From positions 19,731,001-19,795,000 of the forward strand of contig JAUCBN010000006.1 of assembly GCA_035048815.1 (NCBI GenBank): 64,000 bases of DNA. Reading direction: 5' to 3'. Source of the stretch: Abelmoschus esculentus. Lineage: Eukaryota; Streptophyta; Magnoliopsida; Malvales; Malvaceae. The translations under genes and the position numbers were made by a program. A model generated the notes under the pieces. That model was not told where the DNA came from and did no database searches. It worked only from the letters and a program-made list of their open reading frames with translations. Shown here piece after piece: positions 48,242 through 60,629 of this stretch (position 1 is the first letter of the stretch; each line of letters begins with the position of its first letter).

Positions 48242-51018
48242 ATGGGGAAGGAGATTGCTTTACCAGTGGTGGGGATGATAATGGCAGAGTGTGCTCAAGT
48301 TGGACTGATGATAATGGGAAAAGCTGCTATGTCCCAAGGGATGTCCAACCTCGTCTTTGTCTTTTATTCCAATGCTCTTGCCTCTCTCATTCTCCTCCCT
48401 TCTTCCTTTCTCTTCCACAGGTACCCTCTCCCTCTTATTAATACCCATTTCTCCATTTTTCTTTGATTTCCATTTTCTTTGCAGATCACGCCGCCCTCCG
48501 CTCACTTTCTCAATTCTCTCATGGTTTTTCCTGCTTGGGCTTCTTGGGTATGAAAAATCATGTGTTTTTTAAATTATATAACGATGGTTCGAGGGTTTTA
48601 TTGATGTTTGACTTGGTGATTTGTATGCAGTTGTTTTGCCCAGATTACTGGGTATGCTGGGATATATTATAGCTCTCCTACTCTTGCAACTGCCATGCTT
48701 AATCTCATCCCGGGTCTCACCTTCATCCTTGCTGTTGCTTTCAGGTTAATTTCTCTTGTCTTGTTGTTTTGGTTTAATAATGCTCAATCCGATAACTCTA
48801 AATTATTATCTTCTTTCTTTTGCTTCTCACTTGAACTGTCCATTCCCCGTTTCTTTTTCCCCACTTTGTGTTGAGGGGAGTTGATATATTCATGGATGAT
48901 GGAACTAATGTTATTTAATCGAATAGATTAGGGATACAGCATAGGAGGACAATGGAATGTAAGGCTATTTTATCTATGTAATCTTCATTTTCCCTGTTTC
49001 ATACTTGTACCCTGCACATATTCAGAGAGGGCTATGGGATGTGATTCTCGAAATACAGGGGGGAACATGGAAAAAGAATTGAACACTCTGGTCGGCCGGT
49101 ATTCTGGTACGCCTGTGCCAATACCTGGAGGTGACAGTTTGAAGTAATTTGTCTGCAGCCATTTCTGGTTTGTTTATATTCCTCATAATTTCCCTCCGGG
49201 TTGTCTTTGTAATTCAAAGATATAGTTCCTTAAAGGAAGTAGATTGCAGTTCCTACAAGGTTGCCTGCTTTTATTAGCATAGAGGGACATACATGCTACA
49301 TGGTATACTGGGAATTTATTTAAGTGACAAATTTGTTTGGAAATTCATCTTCGTAAACTTATTACAACAGAGGTTCCTTCTGGTGAAGGTTTTCCCTTCG
49401 TTTCATTCTTATTTTGACAACCTTTTGAATAGAGAAGGACTAGTACAGTACTCCTTTTAGCTGAAAACCACTGAGATCAACAATGACCTAGTATTTACCT
49501 ATTGTTACTGCATTCTTATTTGTGTACGTTGAATCCAAGTGACAATGTGGTGTACTATCTGGATGAAATTCCTGTTTAATTGTTGTTCTTGTTGTTTTAT
49601 GTGTTTCCAGCAAAAGAGAGCACTTGAAAAGAATGTTATACTTTCTAGTTTATTCTACATTCGTTGCTATGGGGCTTTGCTTCCTGTTTCTGTGCAATCT
49701 TTCCTGGTTATATTATCTCTAATTATATGTCAATGCATAGCTGTGAATGAATTGGATTTTTTTTTCATTTTACATGTCATGCACAAAATATTGAGCTGCA
49801 GTGTACTGGCTTAACGGTAGCAGCGGATCAAATCTATGTTTGTAGATTGATTTAAATTGATGCATTCGTGATTTCAGGATGGAGACACTGAATTTGAGAA
49901 GTAGCACTAGCCAAGCCAAATCACTGGGAACCATAGTGTCAATTGTAGGGGCATTCATTGTGACTTTCTACAAAGGCCCCTCACTTTTGATGGCACCCTC
50001 ACATTCAAGCTCACCTCATCTACTTCTCAGTCAGCAGTCTAATTGGGTCATTGGAGGATTTCTCCTTGCAGCTGATTGTGTGTTTGCTTCTGCCTGGCTT
50101 ATTGTACAGGTGGAACCCTCTTCTTTGTATGTAGAAAATTGAAGTAGGTTTCATCATGATTTTGTACTTTTCAGCGAATGGAAGTGATTTGTGTTTCTTA
50201 TTTTGCAGGCATCTGTCCTTAAGAAATTCCCTGCTGAGCTTTTTGTTGTCTTCTATTATTGCTTCTTTGTCAGTCTTCAGTCGGGAATAATCTGTTTGGT
50301 CACGGAAGGAGATCTTAGTGCTTGGAGCATTAAACCTGACGTGAGATTGGTTGCTGTTGTTTACTCGGTCAGTGGCTGAGAGTTCAAAATATTCATTACT
50401 ACATATTTTAGCCGTTTTTTACCGCAAGCTTATCCTAACTTGCACCTAGTTAGTTCATAGTTTTAACACGGGAAATTGTAGGGTGTGTTTGGCTCTGCAT
50501 TCCAAGTTGGGGTTTCTACCTGGTGTATGCATCGGACAGGACCCGTGTTTGTTTCCATGTTCAAGCCTTTGGGAATCATTATTTCAGTTGTCATTGGTGT
50601 TATCTTCTTGGGGGATACATTCTATCTCGGAAGGTGAAGTATTCATCACTCACTTTGTTGTTATGGTAGTTTTGCCGTGTGCGCTATTTATTATACTTAT
50701 TGCTGCTGCTGCTGCTGCTGCTTTACATCTTGGTTCTGTTTTAGGAGTCTAATTTTATTTCTCATGTATCATGTTGTTCTGTCTTGTGAACGACCCTCTT
50801 AATACTTGCAAAAGAAAATTAAAGACATATGAGTCACTACTTTTTTGTTTCTAACGTGTTACAGTTTAGTTGGTGCCATCATCATTGTTACTGGGTTTTA
50901 CTCGGTGATATGGGGAAAAGCAAAAGAAGGAAAGTTGGATGCACATAAACAGGAGATGGGATCGGAATCAAGCAGTCAAAAAGTCGCTCTCTTGTCAAAT
51001 AATACCGGAGAAGCATAG
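48242..51018 (+). CDS. WAT1-related (nodulin MtN21/EamA) transporter
   Basis: Seven exons: 48242-48420, 48485-48547, 48631-48744, 49878-50109, 50209-50367, 50482-50633 and 50865-51018. They total 1053 nt and encode 350 residues. All introns are GT-AG; intron 3 is over 1.1 kb. The protein is hydrophobic throughout, with about ten predicted membrane spans in two EamA halves. Family blocks are visible: GKAAMSQGMSNLVFVFYSNALASL near the start, TGYAGIYYSSPTLATAMLNLIPGLTFILA in the middle, and STWCMHRTGPVFVSMFKPLGIIIS and GFYSVIWGKAKE near the end. Members of this UMAMIT family move amino acids or auxin across the plasma membrane or tonoplast. The overall form recalls the At3g28050 group. The tail after WGKAKEG is short and polar. 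The gene looks intact; substrate cannot be read from sequence. Confidence 0.93.
50701..50721 (+). repeat. (TGC)7 microsatellite
   Basis: Seven perfect TGC triplets inside intron 6 of the WAT1-like gene. It is likely length-variable. Confidence 0.9.
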
Positions 51019-51924
51019 GAGTTTCTGTACAGTCAATCAAAAACAGGTATCTCATATTGAAAGTTATAGGCTTATAGCAAGGGGAATTGAGTTGTAAAGC
51101 TGAAGTTAAAAGCTTCCATTGTATTGTCTCCTGGTAATCTGCAGGACTTATCTTGCTTTTCAGTATAGGATTTGACTCTTTTCCGGATAATATCAATTCG
51201 GGTAAACCTCAGTTTACAATATTCCTAAGAAAGACCATATTTGTGTTACAGCTTGGTCATTTGTTCATGCACTAGGAATTGAGTAGAAGGAATCTTAGTT
51301 TGAAGAGATGAATTAAATGAATCATTGAAGCATAATCTTAGCTGATAAAGTGATCATTTTATTATAAATTGATAATTTCAGTGACTGTTACGTAACTTTT
51401 CAAACTTCAGTGCTAAAAGAAGAAATTTACTCAAACATTAACAACTGTTTTTATACTTTACCCTAGTATTTGTTAGTCTTTCAATCTTTCCAAATGTAAT
51501 TATTTTTCTTCAATAATTAAAAATTAACTTTGAAATTGACCTGGAGAGAATGGAAAATATAATTATTTTACGAGAAAATAAGTTGAGGACTGTATATTTC
51601 AATTTACTTGATAAACACTTTTTAAAACAACTAATCAAACAAACATTAACATGACATTAAAAATTTAAACTAGTATAAATCAAACATAAACAACTTTAAA
51701 AATAAATAAATAAACATGTTTTATTTGTATAAGCTCAACTCATTTATACCTTAAATAAAATTTATCTATAATTATAAAAAGATAAACTTGTCCAACCACA
51801 CCTACACTCATTTTTTTTGAAAATTATGAAATAATTTCAACCTACTTTTTAACGAACAAAATTCTTTTGCCTCTTTATCATACCTTCTTTGCCTCCTTTG
51901 ATTTTTTTTAAAAGATCAAATTTT

Positions 51925-52050
51925 AAACCTTAAACCTTATTTTTTATATCTTAAACTCTAAACTCTACACCCTAACAAATATATCATACTCCTAATTTCT
52001 AAAACCTTAATCACAACCCTTAACCTTAAACCCTACATCTTAAACCCTTT
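51925..52050 (-). repeat. Degenerate telomere-like (CCCTAAA) tract
   Basis: Words such as TTAAACCTTAAACC, ACACCCTAAC, TTAACCTTAAACCCTAC and CTTAAACCC occur in the same order as at 39847-39955, followed by the same A-rich block. The motifs are more decayed than at 39.8 kb. Confidence 0.55.
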
Positions 52051-52721
52051 AACTTAAAACGAAAACATAAAAAAGAGTACTAAAAAAGACAAAAGATTTA
52101 TAATTTTTTTAATAACTTGTCACACTATCTTCTGAGTCAAGCTAGGTAAATTTCGATTAGATATACCTTGACGTAGTCATTCTTATGCTAATAAATAAAA
52201 GTCCGCCACCAAAAGAACAGTTGCATTCCCTTTATAGTTTCTGTTCATGCCGTTTTCGTTAGGGTCGAGTTAGATTAGTCTTTCAAAAATTTATCAATGA
52301 TTAAAATCATCATCGGTTGTTTTGAGTTAATACGACTAAAAATTTATAAGATGATTTATGTAGACATCTAAATTTTTATTAAATTTAAAAACTGATTACG
52401 AATAAAGAAGGTTATAACACTTCACTAAACCCATTATGTTATCTCTGAAAAAATTTTCGCAACTCGATTAATTGCACTACCAAAAAAAGTCGTTAAATAA
52501 TTCACAAAGAAATCAAAAACTCAATTTTAATCGATTCACATATTAAAAGAAATCTGAACTTAATAAAATGACTTAGTGCTAATTTATTAATCAAATTCAA
52601 ATTATGGATCTACTAAAAAATCTGAATCTAAAGGCCAAAATTAATCCATGATCACATCTTTTGCATTGGGGATTTCCCATTTTGAACCAAGATGCAAGAT
52701 TAGATTAGCATAAGAAGCAGT

Positions 52722-52914
52722 GGCAGATCCATGTTTTAAACAGGGTGAGCCCGTGTTCACCTTAAACTTTTTAAAGTTTGTATATTTATCCTTAATTTTT
52801 TTAATCTTTATGAATTAATCTTTAAATTTTTATAATATTTAAGCTTTGTGAATATCATGAGATATTAAAATTTCATATGTGTTCATCCTTAAGTAAATTT
52901 TTGGATCCACCAAG
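52722..52914. repeat. Dispersed repeat with GGATCC-type ends
   Basis: It starts AGTGGCAGATCCATG and ends TTTTTGGATCCACCA, with GTGTTCACCTTAAACTTTTT inside. A related sequence runs from 63440 (GACAGATCCACC, then ACCCTAAACTTTTTAAATTT). It looks like a small non-autonomous DNA transposon. Confidence 0.4.
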
Positions 52915-53143
52915 AAAAAGAAAAGGCATTATTGCACTCTCCAAAGGAAAGCTCGAATCATTGGTGGGGCTTTAACTTTTCAAATAGAACGCCAAAAGAT
53001 CTGGTATTTAGCATATTATCGTTGCTGCTGGACAAAGGTGAATAGCGAAATAGGGGGAGAATTCGTGATAGAATGATATCTCGATCTAATATTATAACTG
53101 CTATCTAGACTTGTCTGACAAATAAGGGAGTCATGGTAGTTAG

Positions 53144-53640
53144 GTTACCGTGGGAAAAAAACCGATTATCCGGTTTCAGTTTCAGATTTAGTAAGATTTA
53201 ATGGATTTTTATCTAGTATTAATTTCGATAAAACTGAGATTGGATCTTGATATTTTGGACCCGGTACCTGGTGGGTACCCAGTAATACCGGGACCAATAT
53301 CAAATATCGGGTATTGATTTTCTTTTGTTTATTTTTATCAAACTTTCTCTTTATGTATGAATATTATGAGTATTATTAGTTTTAAAACTTTAATTTTAAG
53401 TCTATAATATTCTAATTTTATTATTGGTGATTGGATTTTTTTGCTCCAATTACTCAAATTTTTTTAAGAATAAATTAATTGATCGGGTACCCGGTATTGG
53501 AACCAATACCCATCAGTAACGAGACCGATTCTTAAAATTTAAGATTCAATATGACCGGGACTAATTCTAATTTTTAGGAATAGGTGGTTACCGAGACCAA
53601 TACTATTCAAATTAGTCGGGTATCCGGTCTTGCCCACCTC
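53144..53640. mobile_element. hAT-like element with GGTACCCGG-type ends
   Basis: The left end is TACCGTGGGAAAAAAACCGATTATCCGG. The right end on the minus strand is GAGGTGGGCAAGACCGGATACCCG. The flanks GGTAGTTA and TAGTTACC share TAGTTA, compatible with an 8-bp duplication. The interior is built of 'GGTACC-CGG' and 'ACCGGGACC' words. There is no transposase. Confidence 0.5.
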
Positions 53641-53699
53641 TAGTTACCAATAAGGATAGTCCAGATGAATAAAAATCTGTCTACATTGGTGTCTTTACT

Positions 53700-53800
53700 T
53701 TAAATTAATGGATTTAGGATTTAAAGTTAGGTTGTAGTTAAGATTTAAAAAATTAAAAATAGGGTATATTTTTTAAAGGGTAGGATTTATAATTTAAAAT
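53700..53800 (+). repeat. Inverted copy of the telomere-like repeat family
   Basis: GGATTTAGGATTTAAAGTTAGG, AAGGGTAGGATTTA and neighbours read as the reverse complement of the family at 39847 and 51925, more decayed. Confidence 0.4.
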
Positions 53801-54123
53801 GTAAAAAATAAAGATTAATGTTTATTTTTTTTTAATTTTTTAATAAAAAACATGATAAAGAACTTTATTAAAAGACTTATAATCTTATTGCATTCCTTTT
53901 TACATAAAAAAAAAACTTATAATCCTTAAATCTCATTCCATCAGTCTTTTTCTTTTGTGAGTCTATTCCACCGAATTCAATGACTACCATCTCTGTTTTT
54001 TGACCGCCAAAACTGGCTAATAAAGCTATTTTATATATTAAAAAAATATCATCTGTGAATGTGAAGGGTAAGTCGGATGGGTTTTAGTGTTAAAAAACCA
54101 AAGTTAAAAATATCTGTAATATT

Positions 54124-54264
54124 TTATTGACCCCCTACAACCTTTTTTTTTCCCTTTGCATCACCTTTATATTGATTTTGGAACTTACTGGTGTTTACTG
54201 TGCCTGCAGAGGTCATGAAGGTCATAAGAACCAAGAAATATGCAAAAATGAAAAGGGAATCCAT
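54124..54264 (-). CDS. Possible short secreted peptide, 46 aa
   Basis: The minus-strand frame from the ATG at 54264 starts MDSLFIFAYFLVLMTFMTSAG, a good signal-peptide-like helix. A short basic tail with KGDAKGKKKVVGG follows. The frame is also open upstream. There is no family match I know, and the signal could be chance in A+T-rich DNA. Confidence 0.2.
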   Translation of the reverse strand: MDSLFIFAYFLVLMTFMTSAGTVNTSKFQNQYKGDAKGKKKVVGGQ

Positions 54265-55045
54265 GTTTTTCCGACCATTCATTTCTCTTGTACCTGTATC
54301 TACATCTAACGCACATGGCATGGAGATATAATGTTCCCAAAAAGGAAAATCTTGCAAGGTTTTGAACATACCTGTGCTAGACATTATATCCAGCACTCAT
54401 ACTGAAGTCTTAGGCTTCAAGTATGTCTTGAGTCGAGAGTTCAAGTCTACCTGCGCACTTATGCTTCAAAATAAAGTCCAAGTTCTCTGGTTTGGAAATC
54501 AAAGGATATCGTAGAACTATTCCATGAAGGTTCCATCTGCATTAGCTTAGAGACATATTACCAACTAAAAACTGTAAAAAAGTTGGAAATAGTTATCATG
54601 TATCGTTATGATCTTTCATTCTCATTCAACCCTAAACACGAAGGTGCTTCTGTTCAAAACATTTCAGGAACTGGAGCATGAAAGACAAATCTCAAGGACA
54701 ACACATCCGAATGCCACTGCAATGAGGTCAAAATCATGGTGTTCATCATTACAGAGCATCTCTGAGGCTGCACGTTAGTAGTGTTTTTGTTTTCAGGTTT
54801 TATTTGTAAGGTGCAGATTAGGATTTGAGAATGGCAATGAACTGCCTCTTTCTTATTGAGATCTGTTTCAAGAAATTAAAACATGTATAGCTTCTCAGTT
54901 CAGAAGTTGGATCCCACACTGAAATGATATTAGGATTTCCAGTCTTTCCCTCACTACTTCATACAAATTCCAAACTCGATCAGTTACTAGAAGTAGACTG
55001 AGATGATAATGTGAAAAAAAAATGTTATGAATTATGTGGAGGAAA

Positions 55046-57917
55046 TCATTTGGGAGACTTTGAGTGCCAAACCTCCCAATCATGATCGACATGATTTTGG
55101 GCCCATAACAATGACGCCCGAGCAGCCACAGGTGCTCCCTGCAATTTCTTGTCCTTCAAAGCTACAAACATATCTGTGAAAGGCTCCACCAACAGTGTTC
55201 CAGGTCCTCCATACTCATTGTGCAAGAAATTGCTAAATACCTGTTTACAACAATAGAGCACACTCAGCTTCATAAAAAATGTTAGAAGTTTCATATCAGA
55301 ACTGGAATCTTCTGAAGCTGAAGCCTAATACAGGTAGAAGTAACATTCAACTCTAACTATCGCATGAATGTAGAGCCAAATTCAGAGAAATCCCTACACT
55401 GGGCCAACATTCACACAGGGAAGTGTATGACAAACCGTCAGGAAAAGAGTGATTTGTTAATTTCTTGCCAGCTATTTCTTTTGAGGTCAATTATTGAACA
55501 GTTTCCAGCTCAATCAAAAACTAGAGATCATTATCACCATCGATAACATGCTCCTTTCCCCCTTTACATCCCAATATGTACATTTGAATTGAACAAACCA
55601 ATTTCAACGCCATGATTAGAGGCCAGAAGAAATCAAGCTAGTGTGAGTGATACGACTGATGTTTTATTTCAATTACAGAGGTGGTTGTGTATTTCACAGT
55701 AAAAATCATTTTGGATCAATAATAATCGGTTTACAAGAAATGAAACAACTTGTCTCTGCGAAGTGTCAAAGGTTTTTCCCAGAAAAAATGTAATCAATGA
55801 TATGATTTTATCAGAACTGCCTACTTCACACGTATTTGTCTGACTTAATTTTCCAGAAAATCATATTCACTTTTTCAACCACCTCTTACCCCACAATTGA
55901 AAAAGAACCATAAAATGAAAAGCAACAGCTCAACTAATTGTCCTGCCTGAGCTTTGCAGACTAAGCTCCATTTCTAATTGAAGTTTCCCAGCTCTGCCAA
56001 GTAGGCAGTTAATGAGCAATGACATAATCAACTCAAACCATATTTTAAAATGTCACAATTAAACTGGTTCAACAAATAATGTTAACTCTAACACCACATA
56101 TTGCATCAGCACTTATCAGCAGAATAATAACATCTTTCAATCATGATGAAGCCACTCACATTATCAAGCATGCTAAAGCAAGTTGTGCACCTATGCTCTA
56201 CTGAAGTCCTTTAATATAGAACTCTGAAAATTTTAGTTAAAATTAATGGGTCATTTGTTTAATGTAAAACGTCAGGCACAAGTATTGAAATTTAAATACA
56301 CCATGGAGTAAAACTGTTATCATCATTCATCAATATAAAAAGCATATAACCTTATTTCATTCCAAGATCTAATTTCATCGTAGGGTTCACTGAAGTGTTC
56401 AAGGAATGAATTCTGGCATCTTAAACCATATCATTACGCAATACTGTTAACCATTGTGTTTGATGATAAGCCCATGAATCTCCGGTCGTTACATATCAAT
56501 TTAAAAATAGGATGAAATGTACATATGATCTAGGACCTTCTTTTTGCTATACTTCTCTAACTCTTCTCTCTTCTTTCTGAAACTCTCACATCCACGGATT
56601 TTCTTCTTATGTTTAGCTTTCTCTATCGTTGCTAAAATAGGTTTTCTTGAAATCCAACCTGTCCATTGATTTCATAATTCAACAAGACAGTAGATATATC
56701 AAGAAAACGGTCCAATTATGAGTCATAATATTGTTAGTAAAGCAGGCTTTACACATTCATGAGCATGTTTAATCAAGATACTTCTGGAAATTAAATAATA
56801 CTCCTTCTAAGAGCAATGGAGTTACAGTATGGTTAACTCTTTACAAGGAAACAAGGTTCGGAGGGGGTACGATTTCCTTCATAATAACACAGAATTTCCC
56901 TTGTAATACAAGGGCCAGGTTACCGCAGAGAAAATCAAAAAGTCAGTAAGCCATCCATTGTTGGAAAAATAGTAGAATAACAAAAACAACATTAAAGCAT
57001 AACGATTGACTGATTGCATTGTGCATTTGGATTTCACATGTCAAGAAGTTAAAAGAAAACTGGGATCAAGAGTTCTTAATTCCCTTGTACAAGTTTATTC
57101 TGAAATTTCTTAAGCCAAATTAATTGAAAACAAGTTGTGTTGTCAGCGGCACATTCATTTAGTAGGCGAAACTCGATTCGGAAAAGCCAAAGGGAACTGA
57201 TGGTGAGAGTTCTAGCTAAGATGTTAATACATACTCAACCAACTAAACCAAGCTATATTGGGAGGTGAAACTCAATTATGTATAAAAGCTTAAATTTTAA
57301 CAAAATGAAATAACAGCTGCTTCAAATGCCGTTGAATTCAACACACACACAAAAAAAACTTCCTTAAACTCTAACAATTAATGACAGAAAATCCATTATA
57401 ACAATAACAAAAAAACCCATCAATCAATAGCCAGGAAATTTAAAAAAGAAAACAAAAGGATTAGAGATCACCTCAACGCATACGGCGATAACAGCATCAA
57501 GATCATTACCAAAATGGTCTCTGTCTTTGGATAATTTCTTGAAGAGCTCAGTTTTAAACTTCAGGGTCTCCTGTTATACCAAATAATCAAAATAAACGAA
57601 CCATTGGAATTTCATATTAATTATAAACACGTTGTTTTCAAACATATAAGAGTGTATAAACTTACGTCGTCAGCAAACTCGGGGATAGGTTCAGGGTAAA
57701 CGTATTTCTGGTGAGGCGAGGCACGGGGAGGGGCTAGGGATTGTTTTACGGAGATGGGCTTCGAAGAGAGGATTGAGCAAGATAGAGGAAAGGAAGCGTG
57801 AGGAGGCGGGCGTAAGATAAGGCCGGCCGTGTGCAGGATTAAAATAGTGGGGGTTGAGATTTTGGCGGGAGTTAAGGACGGCTGATTACAGACCACCGAA
57901 CACGAAGATGACGCCAT
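55046..57917 (-). CDS. PRIN2-like plastid redox protein
   Basis: Three exons on the minus strand, 57666-57917, 57472-57570 and 55046-55240, all phase 0, give 181 residues. The second intron is 2.2 kb. Residues 1-60 are Ser/Pro-rich and poor in acidic residues, a chloroplast transit peptide. The conserved body runs from YVYPEPIPEFAD (72-83) through KKLSKDRDHFGNDLDAVIAVC (C115) to FLHNEYGGPGTLLVEPFTDM and ARASLLWAQNHVDHDWEVW. This fits PLASTID REDOX INSENSITIVE 2 of Arabidopsis, as I recall it. PRIN2 is a nucleoid protein that supports transcription by the plastid-encoded RNA polymerase and takes part in redox retrograde signalling; C115 is a reported thiol-switch cysteine. The protein has no known catalytic domain. 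The gene starts 590 bp from, and divergent to, the CDPK gene. Confidence 0.85.
55241..57471 (-). other. Long second intron of the PRIN2-like gene
   Basis: 2231 bp between GT (57470-57471) and AG (55241-55242) on the minus strand. No nested gene or clear transposon ends are seen. Confidence 0.6.
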
Positions 57918-58507
57918 TCTCGGGTGCTGGATGATAAATCGAGGTAGTTGGACTTTTAATTTGACTTGGATTTCATTGGGCCGGGAAGTTGTTTATTAGA
58001 GGATTTTACTACACTGTTTTTAGCAAGTATAAGATGCTATTTTAAGTACCCATCTAAAATGAGTTTATAATAATTAATTAATCAATAAATCAATTATCGA
58101 TAATTATATTTAAAATAATCAAGTACGTCGCCACCCTAACCAAGTATTTTATTTTTAGCTGTAATTAAGATCATAACAACAGCATATTCATATTAAGGAT
58201 AATCATATTTTAAACTGTCCTAAGAAAATGACGGAACAAATCTAACAAAAACCGTTAATATTGTTCTCAAATTCTTACAACTTCTCTAATACTAATAAGA
58301 AACGACCAAATTTAGTACTTCTCTTTGTTTTGCAATTTCCCAGCTTTTACATTTTTTCTTCTCAAATGCTAGAAAATTAATCAAAATTATTTTCTTCACA
58401 TGGAATGTTTATGATTCAGAAAATGAAATCAAATCAACTTAATTAAATCGATTCTCATCTGTTTTTCATTGTTGTTGCGGTCGCCGTCGCACTATTATCA
58501 TCGTTCG
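57918..58507. promoter_or_regulatory. Shared divergent promoter, PRIN2-like / CDPK
   Basis: 590 bp separate the two start codons, which point away from each other. The sequence is A+T-rich. No definite TATA box can be assigned to either side. Confidence 0.5.
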
Positions 58508-60622
58508 ATGGGAAGTTGCATATCGGCGCCAAAGAAATTAGTAGGTATTTTATCGAAGAAATATCACTATAATTACAAATCCAAACCGAAACCCAAATCA
58601 AAACATGCACGTTTCGCCAACGAAGGTCTACGAAAGTCGATAAACCAGCGTCATAGGGTTTTGAAGGATTCATCGGGAAGTAACATCTTGGCAAAGTACA
58701 AGATAGGAGAAGAGTTGGGGCGAGGTGAGTTTGGTGTGACGAGCAAATGTTTCGACTTAAAAACCGGAGAGCCTTATGCATGTAAAAGAATATCCAAGGC
58801 AAGGCTACGGGCGGAGATTGACATAGAAGATGTAAGGAGAGAAGTTGAGATCATGAAACATTTGCCTAACCACCCAAATATTGTTGCCTTTAAGGAAGCT
58901 TTTGAAGATAAAGAAGTTGTTTATCTTGTGATGGAGCTTTGTCATGGCGGTGAACTCTTTGATAGAATTGTCGCTAAAGGTCATTATACGGAACGAGCTG
59001 CTGCTAGAGCTGTGAAAACCATTCTGGAGATTATAAAGGTAATATCATTAATCAATGCTTTAATTATTCATCTACTTTTTTGATAAAATTTTGATCATGA
59101 TCATAGAGAATATATTTGATGCAGGTATGTCATGATCATGGAGTGGTACATAGGGATTTAAAACCAGAGAATTTCTTGTTGGCAGATGGAAGTGAAAGTG
59201 CCCCAATAAAAGCAATTGATTTTGGGCTTTCCATATTCCATAAACCTGGTCAACAGTACAATGATATTGTGGGAAGTCCTTACTATATGGCTCCAGAGGT
59301 TTTAAGAAGAAACTATGGCAAAGAAGTTGAGATTTGGAGTGCTGGTGTTATCCTCTATATCTTGCTTTGCGGAGTTCCTCCCTTTTGGGCTGGTAAGTAT
59401 AATTATTAATTGTACTCTTAAAATACTGATATCCGAGCTCAAATAACATTTAAAGGGGACTTGCAGACACTGAAGAAGGCATTGCACGAGCAATAATTAA
59501 AGGAAAGATAGATTTCACGAGGGATCCTTGGCCCAAAGTTTCTGCTGAAGCAAAGGAACTTGTTAAGAGAATGCTGGATCCCGTTCCTCAAACTCGTATG
59601 ACTGTTCAACAAGCCTTGGGTACATGAGATTTCTTAGCTTATGTCGCTAGCTTTAATCTCAAATAAAAGAAACTGATGGTGTGTATTGCATTTGCATGCA
59701 GAGCATCCATGGATTCAAAACTTGGAAAATGCTAAAAATGTGAATCTTGGAGAACACGTAAGGACGAGGATTAAGCACTTCTCAATGATGAACAAGTTCA
59801 AGAAGGAAGTTCTTCGGGTATATCATGTCCCCCATTTTCAAATATTTCTGTTTCTTTCCCCACCTCAAATTTTGGTTATATAATTGCAGGTGGTGGCAGA
59901 CAACTTACCCAACGAACAAGTGGATTCTATTACAGAGATGTTTAACATGATGGACGTTGATGAAAATGGGAATTTAACGTTCGAGGAGTTGAGAGACGGA
60001 CTTCATAAGATCGGGCATTCTTTGGATGATCCTGATGTCCAGATGTTAATGGATGCAGTAGGTTCAATAATTCTTCTTTAAAAGATGAGAAAATACTTCA
60101 AATATAAACTTAATCTCGTGATATTAATACGCAGGCGGATATCGACGGGAACGGAATGTTGAGTCGTGAAGAGTTTGTAATAATGGTGGTTCACCTGAAA
60201 CGGATCGGCGGAAACGACGAGCTTTTGTCTCAGGCTTTTAACGTGTTTGACAAAAATCAAAGCGGGTACATCGAGATGGAGGATCTGCAAGAAGCATTAG
60301 GGCATGACAACGTTCATCAGCAGCTTATCAAGGACATCTTGAACGAAGTGGATAAAGACAATGTATTCCTTTGAATGGCTATGCCCAACATGAAATCTAG
60401 CTGCTTCTTTATTACAGTACATATTGAACTGATAAGGATTAAATTGGTAAATATTGAAATGTTGGGGGCTTGGTTTTGTAGGATGGACGAATCAGTTACG
60501 AGGAGTTCAAGGCGATGATGATAACAGGGATGGATTGGAAAATGGGTTCTCGACAATATTCTAGGGCTTTGCTAAATGCTGTGAGCATGAAAATATTAAG
60601 AGAATCCGGGCAGATCAAATGA
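58508..60622 (+). CDS. Calcium-dependent protein kinase (CPK24-like)
   Basis: Seven exons: 58508-59038, 59125-59392, 59467-59619, 59702-59817, 59890-60057, 60135-60362 and 60482-60622. They encode 534 residues with all junctions in frame. The start is MGSC, giving N-myristoylation at G2 and probable palmitoylation at C4; an in-frame ATG at 58469 would bury this and is rejected. The Ser/Thr kinase domain runs from about 64 to 322: GRGEFG loop, K93 in ACKRISK, HRDLKPEN (186-193), DFG (209-211) and SPYYMAPE. The autoinhibitory junction (KHFSMMNKFKKEVLR) follows. Four EF-hands lie at 378-389, 414-425, 451-462 and 485-496. EF3 ends in Asp (D462) where Glu is usual. CDPKs phosphorylate channels, NADPH oxidases and transcription factors when calcium rises. 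Phrases such as VADNLPNE and RQYSRALLNA resemble Arabidopsis CPK24, a pollen kinase, by memory. The gene looks intact. Confidence 0.95.
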
Positions 60623-60629
60623 TATGTAT

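Larger units (their letters stand above)
51025..55040. other. Intergenic interval with several decayed repeats
   Basis: 51019-51250 is the probable 3' UTR of the transporter gene. Telomere-like tracts lie at 51925-52050 and, inverted, at 53700-53800. 52722-52914 is bounded by GGCAGATCC and GGATCCACC. 53144-53640 is a hAT-like element. 54400-55040 is the likely 3' region of the minus-strand PRIN2-like gene. Confidence 0.5.

Noticed and set aside
58469..58507. Upstream in-frame ATG for the CDPK
   Set aside because: It would place 13 residues before MGSC and abolish the N-myristoylation signal typical of the family.
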